From Clostridia bacterium (GTDB lineage Bacteria; Bacillota; Clostridia; Oscillospirales; Acutalibacteraceae), in assembly GCA_017434895.1 (NCBI GenBank), contig JAFSGB010000019.1, positions 1-64,000 on the forward strand: a stretch of 64,000 nucleotides of DNA. The letters are read 5' to 3'. Each line of letters begins with the position of its first letter. Positions within the stretch are counted from its first letter, which is position 1. The position numbers were made by a program, and so were the translations under genes. Below, in pieces: positions 52,834 through 61,802 of this stretch. The notes beneath the pieces are model-generated. The model was not told the DNA's origin. It did not search any database and saw only the letters and a list, made by a program, of their open reading frames with translations.

Positions 52834-53739
52834 ATGGATTACAGTGTTTTTGAAGGACTTTGCCGTGATTTGGGGCTAAGCTACAAATTAAACGAGCCAA
52901 TGAAAAATCACACCGGCTTTAAAACGGGTGGTGAGGCTGACATTTTCGTGACTGTCAGCGACACCGACGCTCTTTCTTGCCTGCTCGAAACCGCAAAAGC
53001 ACTGAATATTCCTACCTTTATTTTGGGGAAAGGCTCAAATTTACTGGTTTCAGATAAGGGAATTGAGGGCGCAGTTTTAAGCCTTGCAGGGCTTGACAAA
53101 ATAAGTATTGAGGGGGATAAAATCACCGCCGGAGCCGGCGCGTCCCTTACTGCCCTTTGCGTTTTTGCAGCAAACGAAGGACTAACAGGTCTTGAATTTG
53201 CCTACGGCATCCCAGGCACTGTGGGCGGAGGACTTTTTATGAATGCCGGAGCCTACGGAGGAGAAATTGCAGATGTTGTAACAAGTGCCAAGTTCTTGAC
53301 CCCAGAGGGTGAAATTGGTGAAATTGAAAAGGTCCAAATGAATTTAGGCTACAGAACCAGTTGCTTTAAAACCGTTGGCAATGTTATAACCGAGGTCACC
53401 TTTGCCCTTAAAAGAGGCAACAAGGTGGAAATTTGGGATAAAATGAACGACCTTATGGAAAGGCGAAAAACCAAGCAACCGCTTGAATACCCAAGCGCCG
53501 GCAGTACCTTTAAGCGTCCCGAGGGGCATTTTGCAGGAGCGCTCATTGAGGAAAACGGCCTAAAAGGTGTTAGCGTAGGCGGAGCCGAAGTTAGCGTCAA
53601 ACACGCCGGCTTTGTAATCAACAAAAACAACGCTACTACCGACGACATTTTAACTCTTATGAAAAAAATTAAGGACACTGTAAAGAAAAACAACGGCATT
53701 ACTTTGGAACCGGAAGTAATATTCGTAGGAAGGAAATAA
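52834..53739 (+). CDS. murB: UDP-N-acetylenolpyruvoylglucosamine reductase
   Basis: A 301-residue flavoenzyme completing UDP-MurNAc synthesis. FAD-binding NHTGFKTGGEADIFV and GKGSNLLVSDKGIEGAV; YRTSCFK; PSAGSTFKRPEGHFAGALIEENGLKG with the catalytic Ser; type II length. ATG 52834 follows AGGGTGA; an upstream in-frame ATG inside the previous gene lacks an RBS. The murB-rapZ-whiA order is conserved. Confidence 0.96.
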   Translation: MDYSVFEGLCRDLGLSYKLNEPMKNHTGFKTGGEADIFVTVSDTDALSCLLETAKALNIPTFILGKGSNLLVSDKGIEGAVLSLAGLDKISIEGDKITAGAGASLTALCVFAANEGLTGLEFAYGIPGTVGGGLFMNAGAYGGEIADVVTSAKFLTPEGEIGEIEKVQMNLGYRTSCFKTVGNVITEVTFALKRGNKVEIWDKMNDLMERRKTKQPLEYPSAGSTFKRPEGHFAGALIEENGLKGVSVGGAEVSVKHAGFVINKNNATTDDILTLMKKIKDTVKKNNGITLEPEVIFVGRK

Positions 53740-53741
53740 AA

Positions 53742-54602
53742 ATGGAACTGCTAATTGTTACCGGACTTTCGGGCGCGGGAAAATCACAATGTGCAAACGC
53801 CCTTGAGGATATGGGCTTTTACTGTGTTGACAATGTCCCCCCTACAATTATTCCCTCATTTGTAAATTTAGGGGTAACTGCCAAAAATCAGCTTTCAAAA
53901 ATGGCACTTGTGACCGATACCCGTGGCGGTGATATGTTCCATAGCATTAACGATGTGCTAAATAGCCTTGACAACCAAGGCACCGATTATAAAATCCTTT
54001 TTCTTGATGCGCGAAACGAGGTGCTTGTTCGCCGTTACAAGGAAAACAGAAGAAAGCACCCGCTTAATAAAGACGGTCAGATTTCTATTAATGAGGCGGT
54101 AGAAACCGAGCGTAAAACTCTGGAGCAAATCCGCAACCGCTCGGACTACATAATCGATACTAGCCTTATTTCCAACGCCCAGCTAAAGGAAAAGCTTTCT
54201 GCTTTGGTTTACGGTGATACCCACAGTGCACTTAAAATACAGTGCAAATCCTTTGGCTTTAAATACGGAGCTGACGGCGAGGACGATTTGATTTTTGACG
54301 TTCGTTGTCTGCCCAACCCCTTTTACGATGAAGTCTTAAAAGAAAAAACAGGGATTGATGATGATGTAAGAAACTATGTTTTGTCCACTGAGGAAGCCCA
54401 TAAATTCCTTGACAAGCTTACCGATTTTATAGACTATTCTGTACCCCTTTACGCCAAAGAGGGTAAAAGCCAGTTAAATCTTGCCTTTGGTTGCACAGGA
54501 GGCAAGCACCGCTCGGTAACCTTTGCGGAAATCATCGGCAAGGCTTTAAAGGATAAAAATTATGACTGCTCTATTGTTCATAGAGATATTTTAAAGAGGT
54601 AA
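53742..54602 (+). CDS. rapZ: RapZ/YvcJ nucleotide-binding protein
   Basis: A 286-residue P-loop protein: VTGLSGAGKSQCANALEDMGFYCVDNVPP at the N-terminus (Walker A GLSGAGKS), DTRGGDMF, FLDARNEVLVRRYKENRRKHPL, and the C-terminal FGCTGGKHRSVTFAE. In E. coli RapZ controls glucosamine-6-phosphate synthase mRNA; Bacillus YvcJ is linked to competence. It starts two bases after the murB stop. Confidence 0.95.
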   Translation: MELLIVTGLSGAGKSQCANALEDMGFYCVDNVPPTIIPSFVNLGVTAKNQLSKMALVTDTRGGDMFHSINDVLNSLDNQGTDYKILFLDARNEVLVRRYKENRRKHPLNKDGQISINEAVETERKTLEQIRNRSDYIIDTSLISNAQLKEKLSALVYGDTHSALKIQCKSFGFKYGADGEDDLIFDVRCLPNPFYDEVLKEKTGIDDDVRNYVLSTEEAHKFLDKLTDFIDYSVPLYAKEGKSQLNLAFGCTGGKHRSVTFAEIIGKALKDKNYDCSIVHRDILKR

Positions 54603-54606
54603 TAAA

Positions 54607-55500
54607 ATGTCTTTTTGTTCCGAGGTTAAAAGCGAGCTTTTAAATTTAAGACTGTCAGGCTGCTGCTTATCCGCCTATTCCTACGGATTTATGCTGTTTG
54701 GCAGATCTTTTTCTATAAAGAGAATTGCTCTCCAAACCGCCAGCGAGGATGTAGCCAAGGGTTACTGCAACGCTATTTTTACAAGTTATCGCATAAAGCC
54801 GCAAATTACCAAGGGCGGCAGTAAGCGGCCTACCTTTGTGGCAGAAGTTACGTCAGAAGCGGACAGGCTTAAAATATTAGCCGAAAACGATTTTGGCATG
54901 AACACCGAGCTTATTGACGACACAATTTTCGTAAGAGAATGTTGCTTTGGCGCTTTTGTTCGGGGTGCCTTTTTGGCTTGCGGAAACATTAACGACCCCG
55001 AAAAAGAATATCGCCTCGAATTTAATGTAAAGCTGGAAACCATTGCTCTTGAACTACAAGCGCTGTTTTTAGGAGTTGGAATAAGCCTTAAAAGCACAAA
55101 GCTTGGCAAGGGTTTAAAGCTTTATACCAAGGACAGTGCAGTTATTGAGGATTTACTCACCCTAATGGGAGCTTCAAAGCACACCCTTACGATTATGGAT
55201 ACTAAAATTATGAAAAGCGTTAAAAATAACATTAACCGCGCTCGAAATTGCGATAGCGCAAATATTTCTAAAACGGTGGAAGCGTCTATTAAGCAACGCA
55301 CTGCCATTGAATTTTTAGAAAGGGCGGACAGACTTGAAAGTCTGCCCATAGAGCTTTTAGAGGCAGCAAATTTACGAAAAGCTAATCCAGATGCCACCCT
55401 TAAGGAGCTTTGCCGTCTTTCCACTACTCCCCTTACAGTTTCGGGACTTAACCATCGCTTTGCCAAAATAATAGAAATTTACGAGGAAATAAAAAAATAG
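54607..55500 (+). CDS. whiA: WhiA sporulation/cell-division regulator
   Basis: A 297-residue protein combining a LAGLIDADG-homing-endonuclease-like N-terminal domain with a C-terminal helix-turn-helix (ELCRLSTTPLTVSGLNHRFAKI). Start MSFCSEVKSELLNL is typical. The gene usually between rapZ and whiA (yvcK/glmR) is missing: only four bases separate them. AAGAGG precedes the ATG. Confidence 0.95.
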   Translation: MSFCSEVKSELLNLRLSGCCLSAYSYGFMLFGRSFSIKRIALQTASEDVAKGYCNAIFTSYRIKPQITKGGSKRPTFVAEVTSEADRLKILAENDFGMNTELIDDTIFVRECCFGAFVRGAFLACGNINDPEKEYRLEFNVKLETIALELQALFLGVGISLKSTKLGKGLKLYTKDSAVIEDLLTLMGASKHTLTIMDTKIMKSVKNNINRARNCDSANISKTVEASIKQRTAIEFLERADRLESLPIELLEAANLRKANPDATLKELCRLSTTPLTVSGLNHRFAKIIEIYEEIKK

Positions 55501-55576
55501 ATTCTTCGTCGCAAGGCTCCTTATAATATCATTATAATGAGCGAAGCGGAGAATATATTAAAGGGAGGGAGCCGTT

Positions 55577-58500
55577 TTGGAGTTTACACATCTTCACGTT
55601 CATACTGAATATAGCTTACTTGACGGCTGTTGCCGAATTAAAAAGCTAATTGACAAAACCGCCGAGCTGGGACAAAACGCTATTGCTATTACCGACCACG
55701 GCGTTATGTACGGCGTTATTGAATTTTATAAATATGCCAAGGAAAAGGGTGTTAAGCCCATAATCGGGTGCGAGGTTTATGTAGCTCCCCGCAGCCGTTT
55801 TGACAAGGTTAAAGGACCCGACAGTAGTTATTCACACCTTGTCCTTCTTTGCAAGGATAACGAGGGCTACCAAAATCTAATTAAATTAGTATCTCTAGGT
55901 TTTACCGAAGGCTTTTATTCAAAGCCCCGTGTGGACAGAGAAGTCTTAGAAAAATACAGCAAGGGTCTTGTCTGTCTTTCAGCCTGCCTTGCGGGTGAAA
56001 TTCCAAAAAGCCTTTTAAGAAATGACTATGCCGCCGCCAAGGAAACCGCCCTTTGGTACAAGGGCGTTTTCGGAGAGGATTACTACCTTGAAATGCAAAA
56101 TCACGGTATAGCCGAGCAAGAGGCTGTTAATTTAGGGCTTAGAAAATTAAGCAAAGAATTAGGTATTAAAACCGTTGCCACTAATGATGTGCATTACATT
56201 GAAAAGACCGACAGTGAAATGCAAAGAGTACTCATTTGTATTCAGACGGGTAACACTGTGTCAGGTGAAAACCCACTGGAATTTAAGACAAATGAATTTT
56301 ATCTTAAAACTGCAGACGAAATGGCGGCAGCATTTCCAAATGACCTCAACGCCCTTGAAACTACCGAGGAAATTGCTCAAAAATGTAATGTAGAATTTGA
56401 GTTTGGCAAGATTAAGCTTCCTAAATTTAATATCGGCGACCGCGACCATTTTGAGTACTTTAAAGAAAAGTGCGAGGAGGGGCTTTACCGAATTTACGGG
56501 GACAACCCTTCAAAAGAAGTTACCGACCGCCTTAATTACGAGCTTGAGATAATTAACAAAATGGGCTATGTTGACTATTATTTAATAGTGGCAGATTTTG
56601 TAAACTACGCCAAAGAAAACGGAATACCCGTAGGTCCTGGGCGTGGCTCAGGCGCGGCTTCTCTTGCCGCCTACTGCATAGGAATTACGGGCATTGACCC
56701 CATTAAATACAATCTGTTTTTCGAGCGTTTTTTAAACCCTGAGCGTGTTTCAATGCCTGATTTTGACATTGACTTTTGTTACCGAAACCGCCAAAAGGTT
56801 ATTGATTATGTTATAAACAAATACGGAAAAGACCGAGTTTCCCAAATTGTCACCTTTGGCACCCTTGCCGCCCGCGCGGCAGTGAGGGATACAGGCAGAG
56901 CAATGGATGTGCCTTACGCCCTTTGTGACAAAATTGCAAAATTAATTCCCTTTTCTGTGGGTATGACAATAGCCCGCGCAATGGAGGGCTCAGCAGAACT
57001 AAGAAACATTTACGAAAACAACGAGCAGGCTAAAATACTACTGGATATGGCTATGAAACTTGAGGGTATGCCAAGGCACGCCTCCACCCACGCGGCAGGT
57101 ATTGTTATTTCTGACCGACCGGTGGCAGAATATGTCCCCCTTTCGGTTAATGATGATGCTGTTGTGACTCAGTACACCATGACCTCCCTTGAGGAATTGG
57201 GACTTCTTAAAATGGACTTTTTAGGGCTTCGCAACCTTACAATAATTGATGATACTGTAAAGTACATTCACAAAGCAGACCCTACCTTTGACATTGAAAA
57301 AATCCCCCTTAACGACAAGGCAACCTATGCGCTTATGTCAAAGGGCAATACCGACGGCGTTTTCCAGTTTGAGTCGGAGGGTATGAAAAGCGTACTCAGA
57401 CAGTTTGGCCCTACAAATATCGAGGATTTAACCGCTATTTTGTCTCTTTACCGACCGGGACCTATGGATTCAATACCAAAATATATTCACAACCGCCACA
57501 ATCCGCAGGATATCAAATATTCCACACCCCTTTTAAAGCCAATTTTGGATGTCACCTACGGTTGTATTGTTTACCAAGAGCAGGTAATGCAGGTATTTCG
57601 CGCTTTGGCAGGCTATTCCTTTGGCAGAGCCGACATTGTTCGCCGTGCAATGGCAAAGAAAAAGCACGCCGTTATGGAAAGGGAACGTGAATTTTTCCTT
57701 TACGGTGAAAAGGATGAAAACGGTAATGTTATTTGCGAGGGCGCAATAAACAGAGGTGTGCCCGAAGCAGAAGCAAAGGAAATTTTCGAAGATATGTCCA
57801 GCTTTAGCTCCTATGCCTTTAACAAAGCACATGCTTGCGCTTACTCCTTTTTAGCTTACAGAACTGCATATCTTAAATGTCACTATCCCGCCGAATATAT
57901 GTCGGCTTTAATGACGGCTATGCTTGACAGTACCGCTAAAATTTCCCTATACACTGCTCAATGTAAAAAAATGGGGATTAAGGTGTTACCACCATCTGTC
58001 AATGAAAGCTTTGGAGGCTTTACCCCTAAAGAAGGCACTGTCCGTTTTGGTCTTATGGCAATAAAATTTTTAGGTGCCGGAATTATTGACCGACTAATTT
58101 GCGAGCGTGAGGCAAACGGTAAATACACGAGTATGTACGACTTTTGCCTTAGAAACTACTCCCGTGAGCTTAACCGCAAGGCGCTTGAGGGAATGGTTAA
58201 CAGCGGCGCCTTCGATGGTCTTGAACCAAACCGCCGACAGATGCTTTACAATATTGATGCTTTGCTTACTACTGTTGAGACCCAAAAGCGGTTTTCCTCC
58301 CAAGGTCAGCTCAATTTATTTGAGGAAATTGGCGAAAATACCGCCTTTGTTCCCCATCCCATGCCCGAAATGGATGAGGATATGAAGCTTAGCCTTGAAA
58401 AAGAGGCGACGGGGCTTTACCTTTCAGGTCACCCCTTAGATAAATATTCCGGTGTGCTTTCCCGAATGGGGCTTACAAAAACCACCGATATTTTGTCGGG

Positions 58501-59017
58501 AAGCAAGGGAGACAGCAGTCGCGTTACCCTTGCGGGAATTGTATCCCCATTAAAGGTGCGTCAGCTTAAAAATAATAATATTCTTGCCACTGCTCAGCTT
58601 GAGGATATGTATTCCGCAGTGAATATTACGGTTTTTTCCAAGGCTTACGAGCAGTACCGCGAGCTTTTAGTTAGCGGTCTGCCTTTAATTTTAAGCGGAA
58701 AGGTAAGCGAGCGTGAGGACCGCGACCCCGAGGTTATCTGCGAAAAGGTGGAGTTTATCCCTGAAAACGCAGCCTCGCAAAGGAAAAGTATTAAAAAGGG
58801 ACTTTATCTCAAAATCTCCTCTGCTTCCTCCCCCGAATTTGAAGTAGTAAAGAAAATTTTAGGTAGGTTTAGCGGTGACATTCCCGTAACTATTGTTTGC
58901 AGTCAGGATAACCGCCGTCTTGCGGCGCCTCGCAGTCTTTTTGTAAATGAAAATTCCATAATGCTAACCGAATTAGAGGAGCTTTTGGGACAGGAAAATG
59001 TGAAATTTGTAAAATAG
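55577..59017 (+). CDS. dnaE: DNA polymerase III alpha subunit DnaE
   Basis: A 1146-residue replicative polymerase. PHP domain first (FTHLHVHTEYSLLDGCCRIK), palm with PDFDIDFCYRNRQKVI and GPGRGSGAASL, thumb/fingers, helix-hairpin-helix around 830-900, and OB-fold near 980-1050. DnaE1-type length. The start is TTG, six bases after GGGAGGGA. The 76-base gap after whiA contains the palindrome TCATTATAATGA. Confidence 0.97.
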   Translation: MEFTHLHVHTEYSLLDGCCRIKKLIDKTAELGQNAIAITDHGVMYGVIEFYKYAKEKGVKPIIGCEVYVAPRSRFDKVKGPDSSYSHLVLLCKDNEGYQNLIKLVSLGFTEGFYSKPRVDREVLEKYSKGLVCLSACLAGEIPKSLLRNDYAAAKETALWYKGVFGEDYYLEMQNHGIAEQEAVNLGLRKLSKELGIKTVATNDVHYIEKTDSEMQRVLICIQTGNTVSGENPLEFKTNEFYLKTADEMAAAFPNDLNALETTEEIAQKCNVEFEFGKIKLPKFNIGDRDHFEYFKEKCEEGLYRIYGDNPSKEVTDRLNYELEIINKMGYVDYYLIVADFVNYAKENGIPVGPGRGSGAASLAAYCIGITGIDPIKYNLFFERFLNPERVSMPDFDIDFCYRNRQKVIDYVINKYGKDRVSQIVTFGTLAARAAVRDTGRAMDVPYALCDKIAKLIPFSVGMTIARAMEGSAELRNIYENNEQAKILLDMAMKLEGMPRHASTHAAGIVISDRPVAEYVPLSVNDDAVVTQYTMTSLEELGLLKMDFLGLRNLTIIDDTVKYIHKADPTFDIEKIPLNDKATYALMSKGNTDGVFQFESEGMKSVLRQFGPTNIEDLTAILSLYRPGPMDSIPKYIHNRHNPQDIKYSTPLLKPILDVTYGCIVYQEQVMQVFRALAGYSFGRADIVRRAMAKKKHAVMEREREFFLYGEKDENGNVICEGAINRGVPEAEAKEIFEDMSSFSSYAFNKAHACAYSFLAYRTAYLKCHYPAEYMSALMTAMLDSTAKISLYTAQCKKMGIKVLPPSVNESFGGFTPKEGTVRFGLMAIKFLGAGIIDRLICEREANGKYTSMYDFCLRNYSRELNRKALEGMVNSGAFDGLEPNRRQMLYNIDALLTTVETQKRFSSQGQLNLFEEIGENTAFVPHPMPEMDEDMKLSLEKEATGLYLSGHPLDKYSGVLSRMGLTKTTDILSGSKGDSSRVTLAGIVSPLKVRQLKNNNILATAQLEDMYSAVNITVFSKAYEQYRELLVSGLPLILSGKVSEREDRDPEVICEKVEFIPENAASQRKSIKKGLYLKISSASSPEFEVVKKILGRFSGDIPVTIVCSQDNRRLAAPRSLFVNENSIMLTELEELLGQENVKFVK

Positions 59018-59029
59018 AAAAATTTCGGG

Positions 59030-59058
59030 TTGAAATTTCAGCAAATTTGTTATATACT
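59030..59058 (+). promoter_or_regulatory. pfkA promoter
   Basis: TTGAAA (59030-59035), 17 bases, TATACT (59053-59058), 43 bases before the start codon. Confidence 0.7.
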
Positions 59059-59101
59059 AAAATTTGATTTATTTTAGATACTATCTTTGGAGTGATTATA
59101 A

Positions 59102-60061
59102 ATGAAAACTATTGGTGTACTTACAAGTGGCGGCGACGCCCCAGGTATGAACGCTGCAGTTAGGGCAGTTGTTAGAACTGCAATTGCCAATGGTATGACT
59201 GTTAAGGGCATTATGCGTGGCTACAACGGACTTATAGACGGCGATATTGTCGACCTTACCGCCCGTTCTGTTTCAGATACCATTAACCGTGGCGGTACAA
59301 TGCTTTACACTGCCAGAAGTCCCCGTTTTAAAGAAGAAGAGGGCATTATGGAGGGTGTTGAAGCTTGCAAGCGCGAGGGTATTGAGGGCGTTGTTGTAAT
59401 CGGCGGTGACGGTTCCTTTAGAGGCGCCCGCGACCTTTCTTTGCACGGAATCCCCTGTGTCGGTGTTCCCGGTACCATTGATAATGACATTGCCTGCACT
59501 GATTACACAATCGGTTTTGATACCGCAATGAACACCGCTATGGATATGGTTGACAAAATCCGCGATACCGCCCAGTCTCACGATCGTTGCAGTGTGGTTG
59601 AGGTTATGGGTCGCCATGCCGGTCATTTGGCGCTCCAATGCGGAATTGCCGTTGGCGCCACCGCAATTTTAGTGCCCGAGGTTGAGTTTTCACTTGACGA
59701 AATCATTGAAAAAATCCGCATTACCCAAAAAACCGGCAAGCAACACTTTATTATTGTTGTAGCTGAGGGCGTTGGCGGTGTTGAGGAAATGGCAAAACTG
59801 ATTGAGGGCGCTACCGGAATTGAAACCCGTGCAACCACTCTCGGTCATGTTCAGCGTGGCGGTAACCCCACTGTTAGAGATAGAGTAAGGGCTACCCAGC
59901 TAGGCTACGCCGCAGTTAAGCTTTTACAGAACGGCAAGGGCAACCGCGTTGTTGCAATTAAGAATAATACTGTTGTTGATTACGATATTTATGAGGCACT
60001 TAATATGGAAAAGAGCCTTGATATGAGTATGTATGAAATTGCAAATGTGACATCAATTTAA
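59102..60061 (+). CDS. pfkA: ATP-dependent 6-phosphofructokinase
   Basis: A 319-residue glycolytic enzyme. ATP-binding TSGGDAPGMNAAVRAVVR and GGDGSFRGA (GGDGS marks the ATP-using type), catalytic GTIDNDIACTDYTIGFDTA, EVMGRHAGHLAL and VAEGVGG. Length equals the bacterial family. Apparently monocistronic; TTGGAG precedes the ATG. Confidence 0.97.
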   Translation: MKTIGVLTSGGDAPGMNAAVRAVVRTAIANGMTVKGIMRGYNGLIDGDIVDLTARSVSDTINRGGTMLYTARSPRFKEEEGIMEGVEACKREGIEGVVVIGGDGSFRGARDLSLHGIPCVGVPGTIDNDIACTDYTIGFDTAMNTAMDMVDKIRDTAQSHDRCSVVEVMGRHAGHLALQCGIAVGATAILVPEVEFSLDEIIEKIRITQKTGKQHFIIVVAEGVGGVEEMAKLIEGATGIETRATTLGHVQRGGNPTVRDRVRATQLGYAAVKLLQNGKGNRVVAIKNNTVVDYDIYEALNMEKSLDMSMYEIANVTSI

Positions 60062-60082
60062 TCTATAAAGTTTAAAATAAAC

Positions 60083-60111
60083 TTGACAAATCGGTATTAA
60101 AATGATATACT
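60083..60111 (+). promoter_or_regulatory. Promoter of the leucine T-box transcript
   Basis: TTGACA (60083-60088), 17 bases, TATACT (60106-60111). Confidence 0.85.
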
Positions 60112-60117
60112 CAATAT

Positions 60118-60379
60118 TAATTAAATGCGTTGAAGGAATTATTTTTTGCATTAAAGCTTTAAGAGAGTCGGCGTTTGGTGAAAGCCGATACTAAAATGCA
60201 TTATAAGTCTCATTCCTGAGCAGAACGGCTGAATTTAGTAAGCTGTTACGGATTGTCCCGTTATCATGGCAAAAAGCTTGATAGAGCTTTAATGAGTGAC
60301 CGTTTTATACGGTAATCAGGGTGGTACCGCGAAAGAATTTTCGTCCCTGAGATTGCAAGAGCAGTCTCAGGGACTTTTT
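60118..60379 (+). ncRNA. T-box riboswitch, Leu (CUC) specifier
   Basis: Stem I begins AAGAGAGTCGGCGTTTGGTG. The specifier position, six bases before TGAGC-type GAGC as in the Phe leader of this window, reads CTC (60209-60211), a Leu codon. GCAGAACGGCTGAA follows. T-box TGGTACCGCG at 60322-60331, then a terminator stem TCCCTGAGA/TCTCAGGGA (60344-60373) with TTTTT. Specificity is inferred by position and supported by the LeuA-like gene it controls. Confidence 0.9.
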
Positions 60380-60413
60380 GTTTAACCGAGACTGAAAGAA
60401 AGGTTGTATTTTT

Positions 60414-61796
60414 ATGAGAATCAGTATTTCAGACAGAACACTTTGCAGTGAAAATCAAAGCTTTTCGTTTAAGGAAAAGCTTGAAATTGCCCGTCAGTTG
60501 GAGCGTCTTTGCGTAGATGCGGTAGAGCTTCCGGCAATAGAGAACGTGAAGACCGACACACTGCTTGTAAAAACCATTGCCTCATTTGTTAAGAGAAGTG
60601 TTATAAGCGTGGGTGTTGGCTACACCTTGGAAAGCCTTAAAAACGCAGCCAATTCAGTTATTACTGCCGAGCATCCCCGTCTAAGAGTAGAGGTACCCGT
60701 TTCCACCGTCGGAATGGAGTACACCTGCCATAAAAAGTCACCTAAAATGCTTGAAACTGTGTCAGAATTAGTAGAGGAAGCCAAGAAAAACTGCAGTGAT
60801 GTTGAATTCTGTGCAATAGATGCCACCCGTGCCGAGGTGGATTTCTTAAGGGAAATTATCCTTACTGCTTGTAAAAAGGGTGCAAATGTCATTACGGTTT
60901 GCGACAATGCTGCCGAAATGATGCCGGAGGATTTCGGTAAATTCATAAGTAACATTAAGGCTTATATACCCGAAGGTGTGGCTTTAGGTGTTTTGGCCGA
61001 CAACAAAAACGGTCTTGCTGCAGGTGACAGTGTTTCTGCTATCCAAAACGGTTCCGCTGTGATTAAAACCACCACTGCCGGCGGTGAAATTGACCTTGAA
61101 ACCATGGGTAACATTATTAAGAACTGCGGTGGCAAAAACGGTTTTGAAAGTAACCTTAAGTACACAGAAATGAACCGCATTATAAAGCAAATCGGCAGAA
61201 TTATTACCAGTGCCAACAACGAAAAGAGTGCTGTTACGGTAAGGGAAGCTGACTATAGCGGTATAAGGCTTGACAAAAACGATACCAAGGAAGCAGTGCT
61301 TACCACCGTTATGCAGTTGGGATATGATTTGACCGACGAGGACTCTGCTAAGGTTTACGAGGAGTTTTTGCGTGTTGCCGAAAACCGTGAGGTTGGTGCT
61401 AAAGAGTTGGACGCCGTTGTAGCAAGTGTTGCCTTGCAGGTGCCGCCTACCTACAAGCTTGTAAGCTATGTTATAAATAGCGGTAATGTGATTTCCACTA
61501 CTGCACAGATTACTATGGAAAAGGACGGCAAGCAGCTACAGGGCATTTGCCTTGGTGACGGCCCGATTGATGCCGCATTTTTAGCCGTTGAACAGATTGT
61601 TGGCGCCCACTATGAACTGGACGATTTTCAAATTCAGTCCGTAACCGAGGGCAAGCAGGCCTTAGGCTCTGCCGTTGTTAAGCTAAGAAGTGGCGGAAAA
61701 CTTTATTCAGGTAACGGTATTTCTACCGATATTTTAAGTGCCAGTGTCAGAGCGTACATCAACGCTGTTAACAAGATTGTTTACGAGGAGGCTTAA
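60414..61796 (+). CDS. LeuA-like protein (HMGL barrel plus LeuA dimerisation domain) without metal-binding histidines
   Basis: A 460-residue protein. The N-terminal 260 residues follow the 2-isopropylmalate synthase barrel (KLEIARQLERLCVDAVELP, VEFCAIDATRAEVDFLREII, MPEDFGKFISNI), and about 340-455 is the LeuA allosteric/dimerisation domain (LVSYVINSGNVISTTAQITM). Key positions differ: the start motif DTTLRDGEQ reads DRTLCSENQ, and HCHNDLG reads LADNKNG near residue 194, so both metal-binding His are gone. It may be a leucine sensor or a remodelled enzyme. It is controlled by the Leu T-box and starts after AAAGG. Confidence 0.85.
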   Translation: MRISISDRTLCSENQSFSFKEKLEIARQLERLCVDAVELPAIENVKTDTLLVKTIASFVKRSVISVGVGYTLESLKNAANSVITAEHPRLRVEVPVSTVGMEYTCHKKSPKMLETVSELVEEAKKNCSDVEFCAIDATRAEVDFLREIILTACKKGANVITVCDNAAEMMPEDFGKFISNIKAYIPEGVALGVLADNKNGLAAGDSVSAIQNGSAVIKTTTAGGEIDLETMGNIIKNCGGKNGFESNLKYTEMNRIIKQIGRIITSANNEKSAVTVREADYSGIRLDKNDTKEAVLTTVMQLGYDLTDEDSAKVYEEFLRVAENREVGAKELDAVVASVALQVPPTYKLVSYVINSGNVISTTAQITMEKDGKQLQGICLGDGPIDAAFLAVEQIVGAHYELDDFQIQSVTEGKQALGSAVVKLRSGGKLYSGNGISTDILSASVRAYINAVNKIVYEEA

Positions 61797-61802
61797 ACCT
61801 TT

